Below, piece by piece: positions 1 to 11,079 of a DNA stretch of 64,000 bases (the stretch's first letter is position 1; each line of letters begins with the position of its first letter). The notes beneath the pieces are model-generated. The model ran no database searches. It worked only from the letters and a program-made list of their open reading frames with translations, and was not told the DNA's origin. Both the position numbers and the translations under genes were made by a program. This stretch comes from Eublepharis macularius. Its lineage: Eukaryota; Chordata; Lepidosauria; Squamata; Eublepharidae. The stretch covers positions 17,318,001 through 17,382,000 of the forward strand of contig NC_072801.1 of NCBI RefSeq assembly GCF_028583425.1. The letters are read 5' to 3'.

Positions 1-836
1 CCACTGTCTTGAATTCCCTGGTTTTCACTTGGGTAAATGAATAACTGTCTCCCCTTATCCTTAATACAGAGATATCCCCCCTTTCTTCCAGTTAAAAGAA
101 GACGTTAAATGGCCTGGACTGGTTAATGGAAGGAGAGAAAATCAAAGGGCTTCCAAGCCCACTTCTCCTAACTCAGGGGGAATTACCAGTACACAAAAGA
201 AATTAAAATTCAGTTTTTAAAACAAATCCTACACAGAGACCCTCCATTAAACATTTGTTCTTCACAAACAAAACTTAAGAATACCAAACAGGGTTGGTTC
301 AAACAGGAGGAGCAGGAAACAGATAAATGCTCCAAACTCAGGCAAAAAAATTAAAGAACGAGAGATGTATGAAAGAGAATTCCCACTCCCCCCCCCCTGC
401 TCTCTCTTAAGGCTTTATGCTCTCACATCTTTTCCCTGAAGGTTGGCTGGCTCTCTGTGGTAATAATGCTGCTTCTCCTGAGATTTCTCCATAGAAATCT
501 CTTTCCTTTCCCTTTCCTGTCTCCTCCTCTCACAAACTCCACCATAGGGTTCTATTGGAATGAGAATATCCTGATAACATGGCTTGTTGCCCTTTTCAGA
601 ACAAGCTACATTGAAGATTTTTTTTTACTAATACAGGCAACAAAGTACCTCAGCCTATCGTTGTGGACCTCCCATTATGTATGGTTGCCCACTTCCAGGT
701 GGTGGCTGGAGATCTCCCATAACTGACTGATCTCCAGGTAAGCAGTACAGACAGAAAATATATGTTGGTGGCTTAGGCTGTAATATTAAGAAAACTTCTG
801 AGAGTAAGCCCTGTTAAATAAAATATATGATGTCTT

Positions 837-856
837 CCCCCCCCCCCCCCCCCGCC
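837..856. repeat. Poly-C tract
   Basis: Uninterrupted C run of roughly 17-18 bases followed by G-C-rich bases. A smaller C run occurs at about 22140-22153. Stretch 1-680 and 741-950 otherwise shows no recognisable feature. Confidence 0.9.
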
Positions 857-956
857 CTCTGCCTCACATTATTGTTGTATCTGTTCTCCAGGCCCTCCCA
901 GGACTGAACCCTGATAGCTCGTGTTGCAAACGTCAAAAAGATTGCCACCAGAACAG

Positions 957-1160
957 GGCCTTTCTACTGTGGCATGGCCATTGAACCTTCTGACTGCTCA
1001 GAATCAGATAAAGACATCTCACAGACATTTGTAAATCGATATCTGATGTCATCGCAGCACGAAACAGAATCATGATGGGGTGACGTCAGAAATTGCTCCA
1101 TGAAGACTCCCTCGTTCGGTGAGTTTTGCGCGATTTTGTGCGAGGGTAAAGAAGTATGAA
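957..1160. mobile_element. Degenerate long-foldback element (GGCC/CACAC family)
   Basis: Contains the family's core words (GTGACGTCAGAAATTG, GAAGAC, TTTTGCGCGATTTTG) and an end like GTATGAAAAGGACC, but the arms no longer pair well. Assigned only by resemblance to the better copies at 2556, 22751 and 33569. Confidence 0.35.
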
Positions 1161-1272
1161 AAGGACCACTTATTTTGATCTCTTGCTTCCAGCCTTTTAA
1201 ATTAATAATGAATTATGCAGCCTCTGGTTTATTGATCTTTTTATGTTGTTTTGCAGTTATGCTTATGATTTA

Positions 1273-1408
1273 GGGTTGCCAACCTTCAGGTTGGTTCTGG
1301 AGATCTCCAAGAATTTCAACTGATCTCCAGACTACAGAGATCAGTTCTCCTAGAGAAAATGGATGCTTTAGAGGTAGGGAAGGGAATGATGTCCCTTCCC
1401 TACCTCTA
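1273..1408 (+). mobile_element. GGGTTGCCA foldback MITE fragment ending in a 17-bp hairpin
   Basis: The left half matches the GGGTTGCCAGC family (42632, 41838, 59873), preceded by TA. The right half is lost; a 17-bp perfect inverted repeat (1369-1385 and 1392-1408, loop ATGATG) stands in its place. A further short piece of the same family is at about 682-740. Confidence 0.6.
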
Positions 1409-1696
1409 CTCCCTAATGTCCAGGAATGTTCAAACCCAGAGATGGTGATGATTTTATTTTTCTTTTATTCTTATATTTATGTATTGCTCTTCTCCTGCAT
1501 CCAGTCTTAACTATTTTTAAACTGATTTGCAAATGGTTTTATATGTGCTGGTCGCAGACTGTAATAATAAACCTGAAACCCAGAGATGGCAAACCTATTA
1601 TGATTTTATGTTGCTACTATTTGCTGCTTTATGCTTTTATTCTTTTCTACATTTTATTGGAAACTGCCTTGAGCAATTTTTTTAAAGTGCAATTAT

Positions 1697-1910
1697 AGTT
1701 TCAGGTGGTAGTCATGTTGGTCTGCAATAGAAGAGCAAGACTCAAGTCCAACAGCACCTTAAAGACCAACAAGATTTCCAGAGTACAAACTTTCTAGAGT
1801 TGAGCTCCCTTCATCAGATATCAGGAGAGGAAGCTTGACTGTCAAAAGCGTATACCCTGGAAATTTCATTGGTCTTTACGGTGCTACTGGACTCAAATTC
1901 TGATCAGTCA
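1697..1910. mobile_element. Penelope-like element terminus, foldback pair
   Basis: Carries the recurrent words GTTTCAGGTGG, GTCTGCAATAGAAGAGCAAG and CCAACAGCACCTTAAAGACC, followed by an inverted partner (GGTCTTTACGGTGCTACTGG). The same termini flank the GIY-YIG-bearing copies at 27.5 and 48.9 kb, so this is a Penelope tail. The minus strand has a hammerhead-like core (CTGATGA...GAAA) at 1791-1817. Confidence 0.65.
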
Positions 1911-2555
1911 TAAATTTATTTTAAAAGCCTACAGCCTGCAAAGGACTGTGTTAGTGGGGAAGATAAGATAATCCCCACCTGCCACTAAGATCTTCCCCTC
2001 CAGGATTCTTTAAACTTTCAGAGGTCTGAGCAGACTGATCATCTCTCCCCCATTTCCCCCCTCCAATAAGACTGGAGTCTGTAGCTTATAGATCAAGCTC
2101 CAAATTTGTTTGATCTGGTATTTGTTTTTGTTGTTGTTAAATTGTTAATCAAAAAATTTTCAAAATAAAAAGTTTTTTAAAAAGAAAATTGAATATTAGG
2201 TAGACAAGTAGGATGCTAGAATAACCAGTAAGGGGAAGAGAAAGCCAAAGATCTTTATGGAACTACTCCATGTTGCTTTAGGGAAAGCAAAATGATAGAG
2301 GTAAACAGTTGCCAGTATTACAAAACCAAACCATGCAGAGATTTATGCCAATGCACTAAAACAACTGTACAGAGTGTTCTTGTGTATGTTTATTATTGTT
2401 TTCTAATAATGGTCTTACAATGGGCTTCAGAAACATTATGGATTGTTAATCAACATGACAATTATCAGCAATGTTTAAGTTTTATAGTTTCAGTTATGTA
2501 AACTGGCTTTCTTATACTGGCTCTTCGAGGATAACGTGGCAAAAATTTTGCCTTA

Positions 2556-2769
2556 GGCTATTTTCACACATTTTACCGGCCATGCAAAATCATGCAAAAT
2601 TCCCAGAATGACAGAGTCTTCCTGGCGCGATTTCCCGTCATGACTCTGGTTTGTGGCACAAATTGAGCCACAAATCAGAGTCATGACGGGAAATCGCGCC
2701 AGGAAGACGCCATCGATCTGGGAGTTTTGCGCAATTTTGCGTGGCTGGTAAGATGTGTGAAAACAGCCA
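2556..2769. mobile_element. Long-foldback MITE, copy A (about 100-bp arms)
   Basis: Left arm starting GGCTATTTTCACACAT pairs with the right arm ending ATGTGTGAAAACAGCC over about 100 bp with few mismatches. The centre is GGTTTGTGGC...GCCACAAATC. The core TCTTCCTGGCGCGATTTCCC is on both arms. No ORF. Flanking trinucleotides (TTA / ATT) do not match. Confidence 0.8.
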
Positions 2770-3837
2770 TTGTTTAACTTTAATTATAAAAGGTTGCTGC
2801 CCCCTGAACACAGCTCTCAGCTGCCCTCAACACTTTGTGCCTGCTGGCACAGTCTTCCTCCAGTGTTTTTCTTTTTAATTGACAGATTCATATTTTTTTC
2901 CTGAATATCCAAGGAATTTCCTGAATATTATAGCTATTCCTATTTTGTCTGTGGGTGGCCCACTTTTGCTTCTTTTGCAAATCACACAGAGGCCAGCCAT
3001 TTTACAATTAAATCCAGTGATAAATATTGGAAAAATGCCAGGTCAACCACACCAAAGCCCCCGATTTAGCTGGACTCTTGCCTACAGAGTTAATTGTATA
3101 ACTGCCATCCAAACTCCACTGGATGCTCTTGACATCCAAGCAGTGAAAGGAATTTTAGGGCCAGATTCGCCTCTCAAACTGCTGGAAGTCTTCTTTTGAT
3201 ACAGACGCCTCCATGTCTAGCTAATTACACATGATATTCAGTGATTCTTGACTGTGGGCAGCATCGTGTCATTAAAATGTTGGATAGATTTCTGATCACG
3301 AGGTTCTTTTATTATTTTTTTAAGTGCTTGCTTGATGTGGCAAAAAGAGATATTTGTACAAGGATGAATCCTCCTTGAATCTCAATGAGAAAGGGTAACT
3401 ATAAATAAAATAAATAAGTGAACTGAGACATTCAAGATCCACAACTGCAGATTTAGCCAACATAGCTAGGGAGAGGACACTAGTAAAGCTCTTACTAAAA
3501 GGAGAAAGATTAAATAGGAGAAAAATATTATAACTTGGCCCAAAGATGTCAAGAACATCTAGCGGGGCTTGGTTTACTGAGCTATCCACAAAAAGGCATG
3601 TGGAGACACAGACCCAGTCAGAATATTTTTGATACAGGAAAAACAGCCACCTCCAAAACAAAACCCTAAACTGCAAATATGATATAAGAATGCAGGAGAG
3701 AGCTCTTCACATTAGGTGGAGGAAAAGAAATGTGAATTGCAAATTTTAGTTCCATGATGGTCCAATAAATAGTGGAGATTGTTTAACGGAGTTAGAAGGA
3801 ACCGAACAAAACAGAGTAAACAGCAAGAACTATACAG

Positions 3838-3975
3838 TACCAGACTCAGGGTCCATTTAGTCTGGCATCCTGTTTCTCCCAAAGAATGCATCCATCCTAC
3901 AAAGGGGGCACAGAGGCCAACAACAGCTCCCTGCTGTTGTCCTCCAGAAGTGGGGTGTGCATACCAATAGCTTGC
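3838..3975 (-). mobile_element. CR1 LINE 3'-end fragment
   Basis: TTTAGTCTGGCATCCTGTTT, then CTGCTGTTGTCCTCC, resembles the reverse complement of the CR1 3' region seen at 25504-25690. Confidence 0.45.
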
Positions 3976-4269
3976 TAGTTTCTTAGCACTGGGAATCAGC
4001 CCAAGAGGTTCACCCTCAAACCAAGGCAGAGATTTGACAGCTCAGTCCGTATCCTCTTGTTAAACGCTTTTCCAAGGACACGGAAATGTATAAAAGCATA
4101 TCTGTTTTCTTACATTGCCGAAGCAATGCAACAGTTAATAGTGCTGCAATAGTAGCTGGGGGTGGGCCGGTGGGTGTTCTAGCCCATGACTGGGGGTTAC
4201 ATTGCACTTTTATTCTTTGATATACTTACTCTGGATTTCATGACAGATTTGTCATTTATCTTTTTCACA

Positions 4270-4430
4270 CACTGGCATCCTAACTTTCCTCCACAGAGTT
4301 CAGGGCAATATCCACCATTCTCCACTCCTCCGTTGTATCTTCACAATAACCCCGTGAAGTGGGTTAGGCTGAGAAAGAAATTGGTGGAAACTGGAGTTGT
4401 AGGACCCGTGCCTCAAAGCCTCTAGGGTAG
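4270..4430 (-). mobile_element. tRNA-SINE 3' body fragment, inverted
   Basis: TCTTCACAATAACCCCGTGA, then AGTGGGTTAGGCTGAGAAAG, is the reverse of the SINE body word that recurs at 19380-19420 and elsewhere. The tRNA head is missing. Confidence 0.5.
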
Positions 4431-5022
4431 TGTAAACAGTCAACCCCGCCTGCGACCTCAACATTCCCAGACTCCCAGAAAGAAATAAGCATGTTCTGTC
4501 TTTTTAAGGGCATGAGTAGGAAGGGGAGAGGGAGGTTTTTTTTCTTAATTTATAGACTGATATTTTTCTGCATAACTGAACAGTCCTTGGAGTCTGCAGA
4601 AGCCTCTGTCTTGTCTGTTGGATATTGCTGATCTTTGCACAGGACCTCGCCCAAGATTCTATAAACTCCCAGGGGTTTGAGTAGGTTAATTTCTCCTCCC
4701 CACCATTTCTTCTTTGCTAACTCTCAACATTCCATACTCCCAGTGCATCCTCATCAGAATATTTATTGGTTTTTTGGGGGGTTCATTTTGGTTCATTTCC
4801 CCCCACCCCAGGCATACTCAAAGTGCCCCCCTCCCCAAGCCTGCAAAAACTACCAATTTGTCTGCACGTAGTCCTGTATCACTTTTATGATTCAAATAAG
4901 ACCTGCCACTTTACTCTGAGATATGGTGAAGATAATGACAAGACGACATGATTCTAATTCACATGCATCCTCAGTATCAAAGAGTAGTATTTTAGGCTTA
5001 GTTGTCACTGACTTAGTCAGTC

Positions 5023-5222
5023 TCTGTCTAGGCTATACCATTTCAGGCTGCAGGTGGAGACTCACATGAATATTTTCTCCCGTGTGCATAAAAAACTAGT
5101 ATATCATGGAGAAGGCTAGTGACTTTTAGTTTTCTATATGCAGGGAATTTTTGTATATACAGAATTACATGAGTCTCCCACCTGCACTCTGATGTGGTAC
5201 AGTCCAGCCATAAGCTGACTAC
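5023..5222. mobile_element. Foldback MITE (CTGGACTGTACCA family), copy 1
   Basis: Arms of about 45 bp at about 5023-5068 and 5172-5222 are diverged inverted repeats (GCAGGTGGAGACTCACATG versus CATGAGTCTCCCACCTGC). A second copy is at about 31675-31905. Confidence 0.6.
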
Positions 5223-5330
5223 CTCAGTAAAAATGAAGCCTGGGAGACAAGAAATGGTATTCCACTTGCTTTTCCCCCACAGAGGATAGTGAGATTATAC
5301 CACCCACACATAGTACGACATAGAATTTAA

Positions 5331-5412
5331 CAGTGCAATCATGAGCAGAATTACACCCTTCTAAATTCATTGTAGTTAATGGACTTAGAAGGGTGTAACT
5401 GTTTAGAAATGT
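5331..5412. mobile_element. Small foldback element (CAGTGCAATC family)
   Basis: Starts CAGTGCAATC, with inner arms TTACACCCTTCTAA / TTAGAAGGGTGTAA. Same family as 35671-35766, 37252-37340 and 49988-50069. The right end is eroded. Confidence 0.65.
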
Positions 5413-5499
5413 ACAATAAAAGACTGAGCTACAAATTAAGATTCCTCTGGTTTAACTACCACTACGTGGCCTCCCTTACCCACAGCCCCCTCCATCCTG

Positions 5500-5615
5500 T
5501 GATATGGGAATAGTAATACTGACCTACCTTGCAGGGTTGTTTGTAAGGACTTCAATACAAAAGTGTATGTGAAATGCTTTGAATTTTTAAAAAATGCTGG
5601 CTAGTATTATTCGCT
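5500..5615 (+). mobile_element. MIR-like CORE-SINE 3' fragment
   Basis: CTGACCTACCTTGCAGGGTT, then GTATGTGAAATGCTTTGAAT and TATTATT, resembles the 3' half of ancient MIR SINEs. Heavily diverged; assignment by eye only. Confidence 0.4.
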
Positions 5616-6654
5616 GAAAGAGAAGGCATGCACACACACATCGGACTCACTAAAACATAAATTCTTATACTAGTTATGGTGGGTTGAAGCCTGATGTGAG
5701 AATTTTTTTGCTCCAGAAGAAAAAAAATGTTTTTTACTCCCATGCAAGCAACCTTCCTCCATAGCAAGATTCCTCACTTAGCAGAAGAGAGACTCGGGAT
5801 TCAACCTAGCAAATAGTCTATAGGTATCTTATTCCATCTTAGTCTAATACATGTGCTTTCCTCAGAAATCTGTTCCCATTGCTGGACAACAGCCACTGGG
5901 CATCGGCAGGTGCACTCACACGCTCTCTCCCTCTCTCTCAGAAACTGTCACAGTTCGAAATCTTGTGTGGATAAGTAAGAGCGTGCTGCAGTTCAAAGAT
6001 TATGAACTAATCATAGCAACATATGGCCCTTTTTTAGTGCTAAATGAAGAATTTCAAACAGGGAAACAGCCTTAAAGAGGGTTCAAATATTTCATCCCAT
6101 ATTGATCTCTGAGGCTAACTAAACTCATGACATCTATCAAGAATCTTCAATCTGATAACCAAATGAGATTTTTTTTAAAAAAAGTAAGATTGCTGGGCAT
6201 CTTTCACTTCTATAGTGGTGTCTGAAACAGTTGAGAAGACATTTACAGTCAGATAAATTGAAGCAATAATTACTAAAGGGCTGGTGGGGAGGGGCAGTCT
6301 CCTTTCTTGTAGCCCAGGTATAGTTCCTGAAGTGACTGCAGAATACACACCATGCAACACTGCTTAGTAATAAAAGACTGTGTGGAAACGGCAGCCCGCA
6401 GGGACAAGACCAGTCCATTGACACGAGGCATTTTCTCAGGCAGGCTTCCTTGAGAATCATTCCAGCAACCAAAGCACGTTCCAATCAGAACTGATCAACA
6501 AGGGAAGTGGATAACTAGAAGATTAGGCAATGTGCACTTTGCGGCAGCTGTGATGATTATTGATGATCTACAGTGCCACCAATGTTCGATCGCACACATC
6601 CACATACGCTAAACTGAAAGGTGTACATTTCATCACCTGCTCTTCTCTGCCTGG

Positions 6655-6800
6655 TCTCTCTTTCGCCATCTCTCCCTGCCCCCATGCTGAGTCTGAAATT
6701 GTAAGCTCCTCAGGGCAAGGAGCAGACTTCTTTCTACAACTGTAAAATTCCAGGCACAATGACAGACACAATGACAGTACTATATAAATAACGAAGAGAG
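6655..6800 (+). mobile_element. Possible ancient LINE 3' tail
   Basis: AAATTGTAAGCTCCTCAGGG, then CAAGGAGCAGACTTC and TATATAAATAA, resembles L2/CR1-type 3' tails known in amniotes. Short and diverged. Confidence 0.3.
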
Positions 6801-6889
6801 CTACTCTAAGCAAGTCCATGTGGATGTCAGTCCCATTTTATTCAGCGGGGCTTACTGCCAAGAAAGTGTTCGTAAGATTGCAGCCCATA

Positions 6890-8660
6890 TGGTAAATGCA
6901 TATGACTCTTTAGAGGAGGCCCCTCCCAAGACAGTTTCCCCCCTAAAGAGTGTACAGTTTAAAATTTGAATGTGGGAAGAGAACAAAAGAAACTCGAAGA
7001 GGAGAAATGCAAAGCAAGAGTTGATGCGGTACACAGCGTTAGGCTAGATCCTAGGAGATCCAGTTCAGGTCTCTATGCAGCAATGCAATTCTCCAGATGA
7101 CCTTGTGCCAGCCACTGTCTCTCAGCCTAGTCCACTTTGCAGTGAAGGGAGAATCATGCACGGCTGTCCTGAGCTTTTTGGAAGGTGGGTGGGATAAACA
7201 TAGACAGATGGACAGGCAGACAAGGGTGAGCCAAAAAAAGGCATATATTCATGAAGATTTGGCTGTTGCTAGAGAGAAGGATTGGGATGGAGGGATTATG
7301 AGGCATGGTCTTATTAGGAAATGTGGGTTCTGAGAAGGGATTTGATGAGGGAAAGATAGCACCAAGTAGGCACCTTCTGAGAAGAAATTCCAGGCTCCAG
7401 GGGCAATGAGGGAGTTGCAATAGAGCCTCCGCTTCTCTAAAATCACCTCCTGGGCTTTTGAAAACGAGTATCTGCAGGATGTGTAGATGGTATTGCTCTG
7501 ACTAAACCAGAGCCGAACCATTCTGCTTCCGGTTCCAGCTCCCCTGTGTCACCTTCTCCTTTGCTACAGGGTTCAGACTCACCTTTCATCTTATCTGTCT
7601 GGAAGCAGGAGGGAAAAGAATGGGATAAATCTTCTCCCAAAGAACTGGAGGGGCAAAGGAGAGAACGGTAGTTCAAACCCCACATCTTGTTGGCCTTCCT
7701 TGATGAAGTGGATCAAGTTCCTCAAAGCTGTTGGGGGGGCGGGTCTTTGGCCACCCCAGTTTAGAGTCTGTCCCAGGTTACCTGCTTGCACAAGCATGTT
7801 GAGTTGCCTACATATTCCTGTGCTTTGCTTTCTTCCTTGGTAGTAAAAATGATCACCCATCAGCTGGTTTTATAAATAGCAAATAATTGCCAGTGAAAGA
7901 ACTGGTGATGCATTCTGAAACCTATTTTGGGTGTCTGGGTGCAGGGGGAGGCTGTTAATCACCAAGCAGACAGGATCTTGGACAAGGAAGGTACTCCAGG
8001 TGTGCAGTCCAGGAGGAGGAGAAGGAAGTGGCACTCTGCCTTTGAGTTACCCTTCTTTTCCAGGGTGTACCAGCCCCTTACTCAATAGAAGGCATTTATG
8101 CAAGCGCAACGGTTCCTATGGAAAGTTCCCTCCTCAAGTCTTGGGATCCATTTAACAGAGCTATTTGCTGGTTTTAACAATTGTTTTTATTTTATCTGCA
8201 AATGTCTTTCCCCATCTGTTTTGTTTTCATGTGTTGCAGATTAGCATAATGAATCAGGCAGATTGAAAACTTGACAAATGGGTTTTGATTTCCTATCAGC
8301 ACCACAATCTGGGACTGGGGAGGGTAAGGACTTCAAGAAGAGGCAGCCAAGGTGGGGTTGATCCCCGGCAACTCCCCAGCCTGCAGATGGCTGGAGCAGG
8401 ACCTCCCGTCCTAACTCGGGCGAGGAGAGAGAGATCTTTGATCTAAAATAGCAGTCACCTGATGGAGGCCGAACATGAACCGCTGGCAGCACAGACACAC
8501 ATACACTGCAAAGATTTCCCCCACATGCTGGGCCGCAGTTCCCAGGTATACATGAAACTAGGAGCCTCTATGATATATTTATAGGAGACCCCTCGCTGTC
8601 GTGGTCTTTCTTTGCACAGTCTCCCTTAAGCCAGTTCATAATTTCTTAATTTTGGTGAAT
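6890..8660. other. SHISA9 intron 1, no recognised feature
   Basis: About 1.8 kb of ordinary-composition DNA. Short open frames occur on both strands but none resembles a known protein, and no repeat family from this window was recognised. Confidence 0.5.
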
Positions 8661-9170
8661 GTTAGGTTTCAGTTCTATTTACTGGTGGCTGGCATGCTTA
8701 GCTAAAGGGAGGGTGGGAAAGCAAGGCTCCCGGTTTTTTGCAGCTGGAAACAAGAGAGGCGGGCAGAGGGAGGTGTGTTTATCCATGCCTCTGCGGAGAA
8801 GTTTGCACCGCGCACAGCGGCTTGCAACAGTTGGAAAGGAGACGCCACCAGCGCACCTTGCCGTTCTCCGTCCAACGCCCCCTTTGCCGGCGCGGCTGTC
8901 TCTCTCCAAGGCGTGTGAGCGAGAGAGCGCGCGTGTGCTTCCCAGCCTGTTCCCTCTCGGGAGCTGGCTGGCCAGAGCTGCGCCAGAAATGTGGGTTACT
9001 CCCTGGGCAACCATCTGCCAATGCGCCAAAGGAGGGCCACTCGTCCCTGGTCTAGGCGGGGAGGGAGCGATGCGCCCTGCCCGGGGAGGCGGTTGGGGGA
9101 CTGGGCTAAAGCCGGGGGCGGCTGCGATTGCCGGCGCGGCACCTGCGCTCCGGCTGGGCGCGGGGACTCC

Positions 9171-9195
9171 CGGCGGCGGCGGCAGCGGCGGCGCC
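9171..9195. repeat. CGG-type trinucleotide tract just inside SHISA9 intron 1
   Basis: An imperfect GGC/CGG run begins within a few bases of the SHISA9 exon 1 splice donor (donor GT at 9198-9199). It is short but belongs to a length-unstable class and sits in the CpG island. Confidence 0.8.
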
Positions 9196-9199
9196 TTAC

Positions 9200-9726
9200 C
9201 TGGACATGTGCTCCCGCTGGGGTCGGTGCGCTTTCTCCAGCCCCAGCTTGGTGAAGATGCCCACCAGCACCATGACGGCCACCACCCCGCAGATGATGTA
9301 GACGATGAGGTTGGTCTTGTCCCGGGTGGGGTCGTGGGCCGAGTCGACGGGGCGCATGGGGGGCTTGCCGGCGCTCACCCAGCGGGGCTTGTCGTAGTTG
9401 GTGCAGACGTCCTGGTCCAGGCGGCCCTTCTGGTACTTGCAGCAGAAGCGGAAGCCACAAGTGCCGCAGCAGAAGGGGTACTCGCGCACGCTGCAGTTGA
9501 AGGAGGGGTCCCACTGGCCCATCACGTCGAAGTAGCCGCGGCACTCCTCCGGGCTGGGGGGCGCCTCCGAGGGCTCGCCCGGGCCCCCCAGCCCGCTCTG
9601 GTTCCCCCCGGAGAGCATGACGATGCTGCCCACGTGCTGCGGGCCGGCTTTCTCCTGCGCGCGGCACAGCAGGGCCAGCAGGTCGGCCAGCAGGTAGCCC
9701 CGCAGCAGGCGCAGGAAGCCCGCCAT
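9200..9726 (-). CDS. SHISA9: SHISA9 (CKAMP44) coding exon 1
   Basis: First coding exon of Shisa-9, a type I membrane auxiliary subunit of AMPA glutamate receptors that modulates desensitisation at synapses. It encodes 175 codons plus two bases (R176 is split). Visible parts: hydrophobic signal peptide about residues 1-23; sequons N42-Q-S and N77-C-S; a Shisa cysteine-rich domain about 62-116 with FCCGTCGFRFCC at 85-96; a transmembrane helix about 139-159 in the near-invariant run TNLIVYIICGVVAVMVLVGI; then the start of the cytosolic tail, LEKAHRPQREHMSR. The ATG at 9726 has A at -3 and G at +4 and begins the signal peptide. An in-frame ATG 31 codons upstream would bury that signal. The donor is TCCAG|GTAAG (exon end 9200), phase 2. 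Later exons, with the PDZ ligand known for the family, lie off the left edge. SHISA6/7 are less likely because the membrane and juxtamembrane text fits SHISA9 and CPPED1 is the neighbour. Confidence 0.95.
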
Positions 9727-10911
9727 CCTCCCCCGCGCCGGCGCCCGGCCGCCCAGCCTGCCTCCGGCGCCGCAGTCGGAGCCGCTCGACGCTGCTGCGC
9801 GGCGCCCAGCACGGCACATGCGGCTGCCGCCTCGCCTCGCCTCGCCTTCAGCCCGCGCTGGCGACCAGCCCCATGGGCAGCGCGGCGCGGGCGCGCAGCC
9901 GGGCAGGGCCGCCTCTGCCGAGCCTGGGGCGGGGGGCCGGCCGAGGGGGCAGCGCGCGGCACCTTCCCGCGCCGCCTTCGCCGCCCGCCCGCCTGCCTGC
10001 CTCGCCGAGCGCGGGGAGTGGACTGCGCGCGGCACTTGTGGAGCGCGGAGGCGAGGGCGAGGGCGGGGGAGGGAGGCGAGGCGGAGCGGGAGGGGCGGAG
10101 GCGGGGGGCCGGCGGGCGGCGGGCGAGAGGCCGGCGGCCCCGGGGGCTGCCAGGAGGGCCGCAGCCGCGGGCAGGGGGCCGCCGCTCCGCGCCTGCTTGC
10201 CGGCGCCCCCCGGAGAGGAGCGCGCCAAGTTCTCCGGCAGGGAAACTCTCGCGCCCAGAGGGCTGCGGGGCGGAGACGGCAGGAGAGGGCTGCCCCGGGG
10301 GCCCCCGCCTCCATCCCCGCTCGCTCCCCGGCCGCAGGCAGCCCTCGCGCATCTCACGGCAGGGCCCCGGGTTCTCTCGAAATGGGGCGGAGGCCAGCGA
10401 GCCGGCGGAGCCCGCTTGTTCTGGGGCTGAAGCCCTTTTCTGGGTCGCGAGTTCTCCCTTCCCCGCCTTGGACTCGCTTTGATCTGCAACCGCGTGCATG
10501 TAGGAACGGGGGTTCCAAACATCCCATTCGCCTTTGCCTGCCAGCCCTGTAAGGTAGGACCACTCTGTGAGGGCGTCCTGGCTGCTGGCTGGCTATTAGA
10601 GTAAAGCGGTGTCAGAAAGGTCGGCTGCATGTTTTACCAGGGGGAGCCAACGACTAGGAGGCCATCTCCTGCTAGCTAGTTACCTAACAGAGCCAGGAGA
10701 AGCCCTGTTTACTGGGGGGGGGGGCAGGTAAGCAAGCGCACCTTTCCACAGCAAGGAGCGTGTAAGAATGCTCATCTTGCTGACACAGGGATGGAGAGGC
10801 TTAAAGAGAATGGTTTGACTGAGACTACCTACTGAGCTTATGGCCAAAGTGAGACATAAAGCTGGTTAACATGCTCGACAACTATACCAGGCATTAGAAA
10901 TAACAAGAAGA

Positions 10912-11070
10912 GACACGAGTGATGCAGTGGTTACAGTGCTGAGCTAAGACTGTGAAGACCAAGGTTGGAATCCTTCCTCAGGTGTGATGCTCTCTCTGGT
11001 GACCTTGGGCGTCACCATCTTTTAGCCTAAGGCATGTAACAGGATTGTGGTGAAGATAAAAGGTGGGGGG
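10912..11070 (+). mobile_element. tRNA-derived SINE (Sauria-type), degenerate
   Basis: Head TGCAGTGGTTACAGTGCTGA, then GGTTGGAATCC (B-box-like) and GGTGACCTTGGGC, follow the same order as the better copies at 19262 and 54046. The tail is eroded into a G run. Confidence 0.65.
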
Positions 11071-11079
11071 GGGCAAACC

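Larger units (their letters stand above)
1..9199 (-). other. SHISA9: SHISA9 intron 1 (5' part)
   Basis: Intronic by position: downstream of the SHISA9 exon 1 donor on the minus strand. No further SHISA9 exon was recognised on the minus strand to the window edge. Content is repeat fragments listed separately plus unassigned sequence. Confidence 0.8.
8780..10500. promoter_or_regulatory. SHISA9: CpG island covering SHISA9 promoter, 5'UTR, exon 1 and intron 1 start
   Basis: About 1.7 kb of very GC-rich, CpG-dense DNA in an otherwise AT-leaning, CpG-poor window. It covers the SHISA9 start and runs about 400 bp into intron 1 and about 750 bp upstream. GC-box-like GGGCGG motifs cluster at about 10085-10130, and no TATA box is obvious. 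This is typical of TATA-less vertebrate promoters of neural and developmental genes. The exact transcription start cannot be read. Lack of stop codons here opens long spurious frames on both strands. Confidence 0.85.

Noticed and set aside
9817-9819. In-frame ATG 31 codons upstream of the chosen SHISA9 start
   Set aside because: It would place a charged, Gly/Ala-rich stretch before the signal peptide. The ATG at 9726 has the better context and matches the family start.
8659-10482. 607-codon open frame on the plus strand
   Set aside because: Antisense to SHISA9 exon 1 and its CpG island. The frame is open because GC-rich DNA lacks stops; its protein is low-complexity Ala/Arg/Gly/Pro with no domain.
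9522-10630. Long minus-strand frames of 325 and 260 codons
   Set aside because: Alternative frames of the same CpG island. Only the frame ending at 9200 carries Shisa motifs.
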